Source of the DNA: Nitrosomonas sp. PY1
Lineage (GTDB): Bacteria; Pseudomonadota; Gammaproteobacteria; Burkholderiales; Nitrosomonadaceae
Reading direction: 5' to 3'
Length of the DNA stretch: 64,000 bases
Assembly: GCF_022836435.1 (NCBI RefSeq)
Contig: NZ_BQXC01000001.1
Coordinates: 324,523-388,522, forward strand
Shown: piece after piece, positions 17,756 through 26,265 of the stretch
Layout of the letters: each line of letters starts with the position of its first letter
How positions within the stretch are numbered: position 1 is the first letter of the stretch
Made by a program: the position numbers and the translations under genes
The notes under the pieces: generated by a model
What the model saw: the letters and a program-made list of their open reading frames with translations, nothing else
What the model was told of the DNA's origin: nothing
The model's database searches: none

Positions 17756-17970
17756 TTGTTTGTGATCTCTACCATCAATGTATTTCTTTAAAACAGTTTA
17801 AATAACACTAATTCTCCTTTTTATTTCTTCAATTCAACCCCAAATTCCTCTGTTAATGTTGCTGATATGGCAGTGCATAAGCGGGATATGGGTTCTCCTT
17901 CGCAATCCAACGAAAAACTACCCCCTGGTCCGCGGCGCAGGCCTTCATACGCTTAATGAGGAGGTTAGTA

Positions 17971-18768
17971 ATGCAAAAAGCCACAAATAATAAAAGAGGA
18001 ATGTTGAGACTAGTTAAGTCACCAAACTTAGTTGAAAGTGAGCAGAAACCTATGACTGACTCAGAGAAATACTATAGGCAAGTTCAACAATATGCTGAAC
18101 AGATACGTAATACGAGAAATGCCGATGAAATTGTTCGGATTCTTGATATTGTTTTGTCCGAAACGCGAGAAGTGAAGTTCAGTGATGAAGCATTCGTCGC
18201 ACAGGAGCAAGTGAAACTGGCGGAACAAAAAATAGAATCGCTAAAGAATGAAGTTGAACAGTTACGCAACCTTGTGCAGACAGATCAAATGACAGGCGCG
18301 TTTAATCGTCGAGGTTTAGAAGATATTTTTAAACGCGAGGCAGCTCGTGCTGATCGGAATGCGCAATCTCTGGGGGTTGTTATGGTTGACTTGGATGATT
18401 TTAAACGAATCAATGATTGCTTAGGGCATCCCTATGGCGATAACGTTTTGATTAGTCTGGTTACCGTTGCAAAGGAAACACTACGTCCTACTGACGTGGT
18501 GGTGCGCTTTGGTGGTGAGGAGTTTGTCATTTTATTGCCTGATGTTGAAATGAATGAAGCGCTAACAATTGTGCAGCGGATACAAAATAACCTCGCAAAA
18601 AGCAGTGCCCTCCCACTCGAAAACCAACTTATGCCGATTACCTTTAGTGCAGGTATTGCGCTGCGCGCTTTTGGAGAAAATCAAAACTCGGTAATTAGTC
18701 GTGCTGATCAAGCGCTATATCAAGCTAAGCGCATGGGGAAAAATTGCACCATTCCTTCAGTGGCTTGA
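17971..18768 (+). CDS. Diguanylate cyclase (GGDEF), short form
   Basis: About 265 residues. A helical, coiled-coil N-terminus (about 35-105) leads into a GGDEF domain (about 105-262): DQMTGAFNRRGLEDIF, VDLDDFKRINDCLGHPYGD, active-site GGEEF near residue 181 and RPTD five residues before it (I-site). The frame is open from 17956, but GAGGAGG at 17958-17964 is an excellent ribosome site for the ATG at 17971, so that start is used. The catalytic domain is related to the preceding cyclase, suggesting an old duplication. No sensor domain is recognisable, so control is probably through the coiled coil or expression. Confidence 0.9.
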   Translation: MQKATNNKRGMLRLVKSPNLVESEQKPMTDSEKYYRQVQQYAEQIRNTRNADEIVRILDIVLSETREVKFSDEAFVAQEQVKLAEQKIESLKNEVEQLRNLVQTDQMTGAFNRRGLEDIFKREAARADRNAQSLGVVMVDLDDFKRINDCLGHPYGDNVLISLVTVAKETLRPTDVVVRFGGEEFVILLPDVEMNEALTIVQRIQNNLAKSSALPLENQLMPITFSAGIALRAFGENQNSVISRADQALYQAKRMGKNCTIPSVA

Positions 18769-18865
18769 GATTACTATATAAATTAAAGTGTTATTTTACT
18801 TTGATAAGCATTCCTTAAAGCACTAAATTGCTGGATAAAATTATGAATCAATGTGGAGAATTAGT

Positions 18866-20104
18866 ATGACCGGCTTTTTTCTTGGACGGCAGCCCATCTT
18901 AGATCGCGATCAGAATTTAGTGGCATTTGAATTGCTATTTCGGCAAGAGGAGAATGAAGAAGGAGTGACTGTCACAAACGAGTTAGCCGCTTCTTCCAAT
19001 GTTATTGTAAACGCTTACGGTCAATTTGGTATCCAAAATGTACTTGGAAATCAACGTGGATTTATCAATGCGGATCCGGAATTGATCATGAGCGATATCA
19101 TTTCTTTGTTACCAAGTAAGCATGTCGTTTTGGAACTAAAAGAAACGGCAGAGATCACCCCTGAATTTTTACGTCGCTGCGGTGAATTGAAAAAAACCGG
19201 ATATCAATTTGCACTCGATAATGTTACTGCTATTAATGCTCAAGTAGAGCAGTTATTGGCCATCGTGAGCATTGTAAAAGTAAATGTTCTTGATCTCGAT
19301 GAAGAGAGCCTCACTAAATTGGTGACTGCATTAAATCGTTGGCCTGTGCTATTGCTGGCACTAAAGGTAGAAACTCGTGAGCAACAAGTACACTGTATGA
19401 AACTGGGTTTTCAAATGTTTCAAGGATACTTTTTTGCTAAGCCTGAAGTATTGACGATAAAACGTGCAGATCCAGGGAAATTAGCTTTATTGCAATTATT
19501 GGCTGTTATCACAAGTGATAGCGATATAGAAGAAATAGAAAAAGAATTTAAACACCAACCAGGCTTAAGTTACAACTTGATGCGTATGGTAAATTCGGTT
19601 GCTAATGGGTTGCCGCAAAAAGTTAATTCGATTAAGCATGCCATCACGATGCTTGGTCGAAAGCCATTGCAGAAATGGATTCAACTATTACTTTATACCT
19701 CTAATCAGTCAGGCGACAGCATGTCAAGCGCTTTGCTACAAACTGCAGCTGCGCGTGGCAAACTCATGGAATTAATCGCGATAGCTGAGCGACCTCACGA
19801 CAAAAATCATCATGAAAGAGCTTTTATGGTCGGCATATTATCACTTCTAGATGTGTTACTCGGTATGGACATGCAACAGATAGTGGATAATCTCGCTATT
19901 TCTGAAGACATGAATCAGGCACTCGTATCGCGTGGCGGTCGTTTAGGACAGGAATTGAAGCTAGTAGAAGCCAGTGAAAATAGTGAAGTTGAAACGATGC
20001 AATCGATTTTAACTGAATTAGGATTTTTAAGCCTAAGCGAGTTAACCAACATTGAAATGCAAGCAATTGGATGGGCTAATCGTATGAGCGAAGCTACAGG
20101 TTAG
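18866..20104 (+). CDS. EAL-HDOD signalling protein
   Basis: About 412 residues. The N-terminal half (about 5-200) is a degenerate EAL domain starting FFLGRQPILDRDQNLVAFEL with LFR in place of the catalytic ALLR; most metal ligands are absent, so phosphodiesterase activity is unlikely. The C-terminal half (about 205-400) is an HDOD domain (LSYNLMRMVNSVANGLPQKV, SIKHAITMLGRKPLQKWIQL), a non-catalytic relative of HD phosphohydrolases used as a protein scaffold. Such YuxH-type proteins usually act as signalling partners rather than enzymes. The start at 18866 is chosen because GTGGAG lies seven bases before it; the open frame begins five codons earlier. It lies between two cyclase genes and the che cluster. 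Confidence 0.88.
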   Translation: MTGFFLGRQPILDRDQNLVAFELLFRQEENEEGVTVTNELAASSNVIVNAYGQFGIQNVLGNQRGFINADPELIMSDIISLLPSKHVVLELKETAEITPEFLRRCGELKKTGYQFALDNVTAINAQVEQLLAIVSIVKVNVLDLDEESLTKLVTALNRWPVLLLALKVETREQQVHCMKLGFQMFQGYFFAKPEVLTIKRADPGKLALLQLLAVITSDSDIEEIEKEFKHQPGLSYNLMRMVNSVANGLPQKVNSIKHAITMLGRKPLQKWIQLLLYTSNQSGDSMSSALLQTAAARGKLMELIAIAERPHDKNHHERAFMVGILSLLDVLLGMDMQQIVDNLAISEDMNQALVSRGGRLGQELKLVEASENSEVETMQSILTELGFLSLSELTNIEMQAIGWANRMSEATG

Positions 20105-20245
20105 GAAAAGTTTGCAATCTAAATTATTTATATTCCAACAAGTAATTTCTCGATTCGGAATCGGTAATAAAAATACTATAAGTGATCAGCGATGCAATAA
20201 ATAATAATTTAGCAATTCACTTTTCTCCCGTGTTAAAAAATTGAC

Positions 20246-20262
20246 TCTCACTCATCGTGAGA
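20246..20262 (+). promoter_or_regulatory. Small stem-loop upstream of cheY
   Basis: TCTCAC and GTGAGA form a six-pair stem with a five-base loop about 75 bases before the cheY ATG, following TTGACT. It may belong to an operator or leader. It has no T-tract and is not a good terminator. Confidence 0.25.
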
Positions 20263-20334
20263 TGTTGTAGCAATGCTCTACTGACCATAAAGAGTTTCAA
20301 TTAAATTACAACAGGTAAGAGGAATAATAGGTAA

Positions 20335-20700
20335 ATGACCAAAACAATTCTTACGGTCGATGATTCTGCATCTATCAGGCAAATGGTTGTTTTTACGCTT
20401 AAAGGTGCGGGTTATGAAGTAATTCAAGCAGTTGATGGTGAGGATGCGCTTGCAAAGGCGAATCAGCACACTGTTAATCTAGTGCTAACCGATATCAATA
20501 TGCCGCGAATGGATGGTTTGAAACTTTTAGCGTTGCTACGGAAATTATCCAACTATAAGACGATACCTATTTTGATGCTCACAACAGAATGCAGTGATGA
20601 CATTAAGGCCAAAGGCAGGGCTGCTGGTGCTACTGGTTGGTTGGTCAAACCATTTGATCCGAAGAGATTACTCGAAGTGATTGCTAAAGTTATTGAGTAA
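20335..20700 (+). CDS. cheY: CheY-type chemotaxis response regulator
   Basis: A stand-alone receiver domain of 121 residues with the full phosphorylation pocket: Asp 9/10 (TVDDSASIRQM), phospho-acceptor Asp 53 (LVLTDINMPRMDG), Thr 83/84 (MLTTE) and Lys 105 (WLVKPFDPKRL). Phosphorylated by the CheA encoded downstream, it would bind the flagellar switch. The sequence is nearest to the CheY type that precedes cheA in betaproteobacteria. It starts the chemotaxis cluster, 121 bases before cheA. Confidence 0.9.
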   Translation: MTKTILTVDDSASIRQMVVFTLKGAGYEVIQAVDGEDALAKANQHTVNLVLTDINMPRMDGLKLLALLRKLSNYKTIPILMLTTECSDDIKAKGRAAGATGWLVKPFDPKRLLEVIAKVIE

Positions 20701-20821
20701 TTCATGCATCAACCAGATTCATTTTAGTGAATAGCTAATTTTTATGGTTTTGTTTTTTATTTTATTCACTTAAATGCAGTGTTAGGCTATTCGCTATCTT
20801 GAAAACCTAAATAGGTAATCT

Positions 20822-22906
20822 ATGAGTGATGATCTTGAACAATTCTATGAAATATTTTTTGAAGAATCTTCAGAATTACTTGCGGATATGGAAGCCTGTT
20901 TGCTCAGGTTAAATGCTAATTCGCCTGATCTCGAAGATTTAAACGCGATATTTCGTGCTGCACACTCTATCAAAGGCGGAGCAGGAACATTTGGTTTTGT
21001 CGATATAACGGAGACAACGCATATGCTGGAATCATTGCTCGATAAATTGCGTAAAGGTGAGCTTGAGGTACGCAGTGAAATGATTGATGCTTTTCTTAAA
21101 GCGGGAGATGTGATTAAAAATCAGCTCGCGGGGCATCGTGGTGAAGGCGCGGCAGATCCTGCTGAAGTAGCTATGGTTTTGGATGAATTGAAAAAACTAA
21201 GCGATGAAACGCAACTATCATCGAATAAGGAATCCTTCAGTGCTGAGGGTAAAACTGATGCTTCTATTGAAGGCTCTCGAGCTGTCGAGAATGTCACTGC
21301 GGTAATAGAAAATAAACTAAAGCATGTTTATAGTATAGAGTTTTCAAAATTTGGTTTAAATGAGGCCATATTAGAGAATTTATTTAATAATCTTCGGTTA
21401 TTGGGTGCTCTTGAAGACGAAGCTAGGAATAATGATGACCATTTGTGCAGACTAAAGCTGGCTACCGAAAATAGTGAAGAGGATATTTGGGAGACTCTGG
21501 CTTTTGTTGTAGATCCCGAGAAATTAAAAATTGAATCTGAGGCATCAAGTAATATCAATGAAAATGTGCATAGAGAAAAAGAAATTGTGGCTTTACCCCG
21601 TCCAGACGTACCTGTAGATCCTCAAAAGAATGATTTCTCGGAAATAGTAGAAAAGTCATTACTCCATCCGAATACAGGCCAACCTCAAACGGAAAAAACG
21701 ACTACCAAAACTAATGTATCTGCTACATCGAATGAAGCTTCTTCAATTCGAGTAAGTATCGAGAAAGTGGATCAGATGATCAATCTGGTTGGGGAATTGG
21801 TGATTACACAAGCGATGCTGGCTCAGACAGCTTCTCAATTTGATCCGATTGTTTTTGAGAAATTACACAGTAGTATGAACCAATTGGAGCGAAATACTCG
21901 TGATTTACAAGAATCTGTGATGTCGATTCGCATGATGCCAATTAGCTTTGTATTCAGTCGATATCCTCGTGTGGTGCGTGACTTGGCTTCAAAAATGAAT
22001 AAGCAAGTGGTATTAAAAACAGTCGGTGAAAATACCGAACTTGATAAAGGACTCATCGAGAAGATTGCTGACCCCCTGACACATTTAGTTAGAAACAGCT
22101 TAGACCATGGAATCGAGCGGCCTGAAAATCGTAGAGCCGCAGGTAAGCCGATGCAAGGTACGATTACGTTGCGTGCGTTTCATCAAGGAGGCAGTATTGT
22201 GATCGAAGTTAGCGATGACGGTGCGGGTCTTAATCGAACAAAAATTCTTGCCAAAGCTCGGGAGCGTGGATTGTCAATTCATGATGGCATGACCGACCAA
22301 GAAGTTTGGCAGTTGATTTTTGAAGCAGGATTTTCTACTGCTGAAACTATCACGGATGTTTCCGGCCGAGGTGTCGGAATGGATGTGGTGAAGCGTAATA
22401 TTCAAAGCTTAGGCGGGCGAATTGATATCGAATCTTCGTTTGGTGCTGGTACGCGGATATCCATTCGTTTGCCATTGACACTGGCAATATTGGATGGATT
22501 GTCTGTTGCAGCCGGCGATCAAATGTTTATCATACCGCTCAATTATATTATCGAGTCATTACAACCGACTGCTGCCGATATCAAAACCGTCAGCGGCAAT
22601 GGCAGAGTTGTGCAAGTGCGCGGAGAGTATCTCCCTGTCATAGCTTTGCATGAGATTTTTAATCTACATCCTAACGTTGCTTCAGTACACGATGGTATTT
22701 TGGTTATCCTGGAAGCAGAAGGTCGCAAGGCGGCACTGTTTGTCGATCATTTGGTTGGTCAACACCAAGTCGTCATCAAGAGTCTTGAAACTAATTATCG
22801 TCGAGTTAAAGGCGTATCGGGTGCAACGATTATGGGTGACGGAAAAGTTGCACTCATTCTCGATACAGCAGCTTTAGTAATGGCATCACAGCAAGAAATG
22901 GTGTGA
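20822..22906 (+). CDS. cheA: Chemotaxis histidine kinase CheA
   Basis: A 694-residue kinase at the heart of the flagellar chemosensory array. The P1 Hpt domain (about 1-110) has phospho-accepting His 48 in AAHSIKGGAGTFGF. An acidic linker with a P2-like segment (about 160-260) follows. P3 dimerisation (about 305-370) includes IRVSIEKVDQMINLVGELVI. P4 is the ATPase, with N-box HLVRNSLDHGIE and G-boxes DDGAGL and GRGVGMDVV. The P5 CheW-like domain (about 560-690) couples to receptors. Phosphate goes to CheY (20335) and CheB (24598). No cheW follows; the next 183 bases are non-coding. Confidence 0.96.
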   Translation: MSDDLEQFYEIFFEESSELLADMEACLLRLNANSPDLEDLNAIFRAAHSIKGGAGTFGFVDITETTHMLESLLDKLRKGELEVRSEMIDAFLKAGDVIKNQLAGHRGEGAADPAEVAMVLDELKKLSDETQLSSNKESFSAEGKTDASIEGSRAVENVTAVIENKLKHVYSIEFSKFGLNEAILENLFNNLRLLGALEDEARNNDDHLCRLKLATENSEEDIWETLAFVVDPEKLKIESEASSNINENVHREKEIVALPRPDVPVDPQKNDFSEIVEKSLLHPNTGQPQTEKTTTKTNVSATSNEASSIRVSIEKVDQMINLVGELVITQAMLAQTASQFDPIVFEKLHSSMNQLERNTRDLQESVMSIRMMPISFVFSRYPRVVRDLASKMNKQVVLKTVGENTELDKGLIEKIADPLTHLVRNSLDHGIERPENRRAAGKPMQGTITLRAFHQGGSIVIEVSDDGAGLNRTKILAKARERGLSIHDGMTDQEVWQLIFEAGFSTAETITDVSGRGVGMDVVKRNIQSLGGRIDIESSFGAGTRISIRLPLTLAILDGLSVAAGDQMFIIPLNYIIESLQPTAADIKTVSGNGRVVQVRGEYLPVIALHEIFNLHPNVASVHDGILVILEAEGRKAALFVDHLVGQHQVVIKSLETNYRRVKGVSGATIMGDGKVALILDTAALVMASQQEMV

Positions 22907-23007
22907 TGCTGATGTCTTTTTGAACGGTTATTCTTTGATACAAATATACGCTAGCCGCCATCCTATAAAGCTTATCAATACGAGTTTCTTAACAGTATAG
23001 AACACTA

Positions 23008-23023
23008 ATTTTCGCACGAAAAT
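23008..23023. terminator. Stem-loop between cheA and cheR
   Basis: ATTTTCG and CGAAAAT form a perfect inverted repeat with only two bases between, which would fold as six pairs with a four-base loop. It lies in the 183-base gap where cheW is often found. No T-run follows, so termination would be weak. Confidence 0.35.
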
Positions 23024-23089
23024 CTGATCGTTAAGTCAAATTTTAATGTGCGTTTGATTTTCTAGAATAAAGATAGAAATTGGCATACT

Positions 23090-23944
23090 ATGGAAATGAG
23101 TGCGGACAGAGAGATTGTTGATAATAATGAGCGAGAATATGCTTTTACTCAGCAGGATTTCGAGTGCATTAAGAAGCTTATTTATCAACACGCAGGAATC
23201 TCGTTATCATCGAGTAAGCAGAATATGGTTTATAGTCGTCTTGCACGACGAGTTCGCGCAAATGGCTTAAGGAGCTTTAAAGACTATTTAAGCTTTTTGG
23301 AGAAAGGCAATGCTGAAGAATGGGAGGCATTTACGAATGCGTTAACAACTAATTTAACGGCTTTTTTCCGTGAACAACATCATTTTCCTATCTTTGAGAA
23401 GCATCTAGAACAGCGTAAAAATCAGAAGAAGATACAGCTTTGGTGTAGTGCATCTTCAACAGGTGAAGAGCCTTATTCAATGGCTATGGCAGTGACTAAC
23501 GCGTTTAAATCCATGACTCCGCCGGTACATATTTTGGCCACCGACTTAGATACCAATGTGCTCGCAAAAGCTCAGCTTGGAATTTACCCATTAGATCGGT
23601 TGGAAAAAATTCCCAAAGAAAAACTTCGTCAATTTTTTTTGAAAGGCAAAGGCCATCATGCCGGACTAGCTAGGGTTCGTCCAGAGTTACGCAATATGGT
23701 CACATTCCGGCAATTAAATTTACTGGATGAAGTTTGGCCAATTCGTGGCCCTTTTGATGCGATATTTTGTCGTAATGTGATGATTTATTTTGATAAACAG
23801 ACGCAGTATAAAATCCTGAAGAAATTTGTTCCGTTGTTAGCACCCGACGGATTGCTATTTGCCGGGCATTCGGAAAGTTTTCAGCATGCATCTGATTTGT
23901 TTAGGTTGCGCGAGAAAACAGTGTACGAATTAGTTCATAAATGA
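23090..23944 (+). CDS. cheR: Chemotaxis protein methyltransferase CheR
   Basis: A 284-residue S-adenosylmethionine-dependent enzyme that methylates glutamates of chemoreceptors. The N-terminal helical CheR_N domain (about 20-85) has IYQHAGISLSSSKQNMVYSR. The methyltransferase domain has LTTNLTAFFREQHHFPIFEK, WCSASSTGEEPYSMAM (SAM loop) and FCRNVMIYFDKQTQYKIL. The DWEEF tail of the receptor at 694-2526 is a plausible docking site. An alternative start lies two codons downstream. It is followed after nine bases by cheD. Confidence 0.95.
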   Translation: MEMSADREIVDNNEREYAFTQQDFECIKKLIYQHAGISLSSSKQNMVYSRLARRVRANGLRSFKDYLSFLEKGNAEEWEAFTNALTTNLTAFFREQHHFPIFEKHLEQRKNQKKIQLWCSASSTGEEPYSMAMAVTNAFKSMTPPVHILATDLDTNVLAKAQLGIYPLDRLEKIPKEKLRQFFLKGKGHHAGLARVRPELRNMVTFRQLNLLDEVWPIRGPFDAIFCRNVMIYFDKQTQYKILKKFVPLLAPDGLLFAGHSESFQHASDLFRLREKTVYELVHK

Positions 23945-23953
23945 GGCAGCGTT

Positions 23954-24571
23954 ATGGCTCAAACTCCTGTTGGTCAGGTTGCGACTAATTTTTATTTTGA
24001 TAGAAACTTTGACATTGAAGCGGTTAAGCTGCTACCCGGTGAATATTTTGTAACCGACAAAGATATGATGTTGGTCACAGTTCTTGGGTCATGTGTGGCG
24101 GCTTGTATCCGAGATCATCGCAGCGGAATTGGTGGGATGAACCACTTTATGTTACCGGATGCTGGGGGAGACTCTAATAATCCGCTCAATGCATCAGCCC
24201 GTTATGGCACTTATGCAATGGAAATACTAATTAATCAACTTCTAAAGCTAGGCGCCCAGCGATCGAATCTTGAAGCGAAGCTGTTTGGCGGTGGAAATGT
24301 CATCGAGGGTATGACCGTTACTAATATTGGCCAGCAAAATGCAGATTTCGTCTTGAATTTTCTTAAAGTAGAGAAAATAAAGGTGATAGCGCGGGATTTG
24401 GTCGATATATTTCCACGCAAAGTCTATTTTTTTCCAAAAAGTGGTAAGGTAATGGTAAAAAAACTGAGAAATATCCGTAATATCGAAATTTCGGTGCGCG
24501 AGAGTGCTTATAAACAAGCTTTGAATAAGGTAAATATGGGTGGTGGAGAAATTGAATTGTTTCTTAAGTGA
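23954..24571 (+). CDS. cheD: Chemoreceptor glutamine deamidase CheD
   Basis: A 205-residue deamidase that converts receptor glutamines to glutamates. The catalytic Cys/His signature is present: VTVLGSCVAACIRDHRSGIG followed by MNHFMLP, and later KLFGGGNVIEGM. Its start overlaps the cheR end region closely (nine-base spacing) with GAGG upstream. The N-terminal 30 residues (NFYFDRNFDIEAVKLLPGEY) are typical of beta- and gammaproteobacterial CheD. Confidence 0.95.
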   Translation: MAQTPVGQVATNFYFDRNFDIEAVKLLPGEYFVTDKDMMLVTVLGSCVAACIRDHRSGIGGMNHFMLPDAGGDSNNPLNASARYGTYAMEILINQLLKLGAQRSNLEAKLFGGGNVIEGMTVTNIGQQNADFVLNFLKVEKIKVIARDLVDIFPRKVYFFPKSGKVMVKKLRNIRNIEISVRESAYKQALNKVNMGGGEIELFLK

Positions 24572-24597
24572 GCCATTAGAATAAATGAGACACTATT

Positions 24598-25677
24598 ATG
24601 AACAAAATTAAAGTCTTGGTTGTTGACGATTCTGCATTAATACGTAAACTACTTGCCGAGATAATCAATAATGAATCCGATATGGAAGTTATTGGTGCTG
24701 CTGCTGATCCGCTCATAGCACGCGAGATGATTCGTGAGAAAAATCCTGACGTGCTGACACTGGATGTCGAGATGCCTCGTATGGATGGCATTGATTTTCT
24801 AGAAAAATTGATGCGCCTTCGACCGATGCCGGTGGTAATGGTATCCACCCTGACCGAGAAAGGATCCGAAGTAACTTTTCGCGCTCTGGAACTCGGGGCA
24901 GTGGATTTCGTATCAAAACCTAAAATTGGCATTGTGGATGGGCTTAAAGAATATAGTAGTGAAATTACCAATAAAATTCGTATTGCAAAAGCTGCACGAA
25001 TAAAAAAGTATACTGCGATTACAGCAACTCAGAGCAATGCCGCGGATGTGGTTTTGTCATCATTGTCCAATCGCATCGTCTCAACGGAGAAATTGATCAT
25101 TGTTGGGGCTTCTACTGGAGGCACGGAAGCAATTAAAAATTTTCTTATACAAATGCCTCCTGACTCTCCGGCAATCTTAATTACGCAGCATATGCCAGAA
25201 GGCTTCACGAAATCCTTTGCTAATCGGTTGAATAGCCTTTGCAAGATATCAGTGACAGAAGCGCGTAGCGAAGAACGAGTTCTACCGGGGCATGCATTTA
25301 TTGCGCCAGGACACTCGCATTTACTATTGAAACGTAGCGGTGCAAATTATATTACCGAATTGAATCAAGGTGAGCCGGTGAATCGACACCGTCCATCGGT
25401 TGATGTACTATTTCGCTCAGCGGCGAATTGTGCGGGTAAGAATGCGATTGGTGTTATTATGACGGGCATGGGAAGAGATGGTGCGTCTGGAATGTTAGAA
25501 ATGCACAATGCCGGCGCCTATAATTTTGCCCAAGATGAGGCTAGTTGTGTGGTTTTCGGGATGCCAAAAGAAGCGATTGCGGCTGGAGGGGTCGATGAAG
25601 TTGTACCGCTAAAAGATATTGCCAGAAGCGTGCTGTCGAAGTTATCTTCTATGGGGACCCGTACCAATCGCGTATAG
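24598..25677 (+). CDS. cheB: Chemotaxis methylesterase CheB
   Basis: A 359-residue response regulator and enzyme that removes methyl groups from receptors for adaptation. The receiver domain (1-125) has phospho-acceptor Asp 56 in [12 protein letters not shown]. The CheB_methylest domain (about 165-350) has the catalytic Ser 172 (GASTGG), His 198 (THMP-type context, ITQHMPEGF) and a late Asp in [15 protein letters not shown]. It follows cheD by 26 bases and is the last che gene here. Confidence 0.96.
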   Translation: MNKIKVLVVDDSALIRKLLAEIINNESDMEVIGAAADPLIAREMIREKNPDVLTLDVEMPRMDGIDFLEKLMRLRPMPVVMVSTLTEKGSEVTFRALELGAVDFVSKPKIGIVDGLKEYSSEITNKIRIAKAARIKKYTAITATQSNAADVVLSSLSNRIVSTEKLIIVGASTGGTEAIKNFLIQMPPDSPAILITQHMPEGFTKSFANRLNSLCKISVTEARSEERVLPGHAFIAPGHSHLLLKRSGANYITELNQGEPVNRHRPSVDVLFRSAANCAGKNAIGVIMTGMGRDGASGMLEMHNAGAYNFAQDEASCVVFGMPKEAIAAGGVDEVVPLKDIARSVLSKLSSMGTRTNRV

Positions 25678-25712
25678 TTAAATTTCCTTCATTTGTTGGA
25701 GACCAATATTCA

Positions 25713-26204
25713 ATGTTGATTGTGCTGAATATTGTCCGATTCGTGGTACTGATTTTTGCTACTAGCTTGCTAATAAGCTGTGGAATTTTGCAAGAAAGAA
25801 GCTCGCCATCACTCAATACTGCTAAGTTGGCTGATTCTGCGTATGTAAAGAAAGTACTATACTCTCAATTTAATGACTGGCAGGGCGTTCGTTATCAATA
25901 TGGTGGCTTAAGTCGCGCGGGAATTGATTGTTCAGGCTTTGTTTATATAACGTTTAAAACAAAATTGGGACTGGATCTGCCCCGAACAACTGCGTTGCAA
26001 ACTAGACTAGGGAAAGTAATCAACAAAAGTGAGTTAAAGGCAGGCGATTTGGTTTTCTTCAAAACAACTTTTCAATCAGGGCACGTCGGTATTTTTTTAG
26101 AGAGTAATCGTTTTTTGCATGTTTCCGAAAAAAAAGGTGTCACGATATCTCGACTGGATGACAATTATTGGAACTCCAATTATTGGAAGTCGGTTAGAAT
26201 ATAG
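25713..26204 (+). CDS. NlpC/P60 family lipoprotein (MepS/Spr-like endopeptidase)
   Basis: A 163-residue cell-wall hydrolase, expected to cut peptidoglycan cross-links in the periplasm. The signal peptide ends in the lipobox LLISC with lipidated Cys 23. The NlpC/P60 domain (about 45-160) has catalytic Cys 73 in GIDCSGF, His 124 in SGHVGIFL and a third polar residue His 136 in FLHVS. Compared with E. coli Spr it has the same layout and near-identical length. Only 35 bases separate it from cheB. Its stop codon overlaps a 9-bp inverted repeat that reaches to the next gene. Confidence 0.9.
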   Translation: MLIVLNIVRFVVLIFATSLLISCGILQERSSPSLNTAKLADSAYVKKVLYSQFNDWQGVRYQYGGLSRAGIDCSGFVYITFKTKLGLDLPRTTALQTRLGKVINKSELKAGDLVFFKTTFQSGHVGIFLESNRFLHVSEKKGVTISRLDDNYWNSNYWKSVRI

Positions 26205-26258
26205 TCTCTTCTCAATTAATAAATTCAGTGTTTTTCAAAAGTGATTTTTAGAGACTAT
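26201..26258 (+). promoter_or_regulatory. Inverted repeat spanning the leader of the relA/spoT gene
   Basis: ATAGTCTCT (26201-26209) is repeated as AGAGACTAT (26250-26258), a perfect 9-bp inverted repeat with a 40-base AT-rich loop. The right arm lies seven bases before the ATG at 26266, where the ribosome site should be; the only purine-rich candidate, AGAGA, is inside the stem. Pairing would mask it. It could be a translational control element or a weak terminator of the preceding gene (TTAATTTT follows). Confidence 0.5.
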
Positions 26259-26265
26259 TAATTTT

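Noticed and set aside
17841..17970. Possible c-di-GMP riboswitch in front of the second cyclase
   Set aside because: The leader has some GC-rich stem potential, but none of the conserved GEMM core or tetraloop-receptor sequence could be found.
18866..20104. Active EAL phosphodiesterase
   Set aside because: The catalytic EALLR is replaced by ELLFR and the later metal-binding motifs are missing, so an enzyme call is not supported.
20701..20821. Sigma-28 promoter in front of cheA (TAAA followed after 15 bases by TTCGCTAT)
   Set aside because: Only about half of the -10 element matches, which is no better than chance in this AT-rich DNA.
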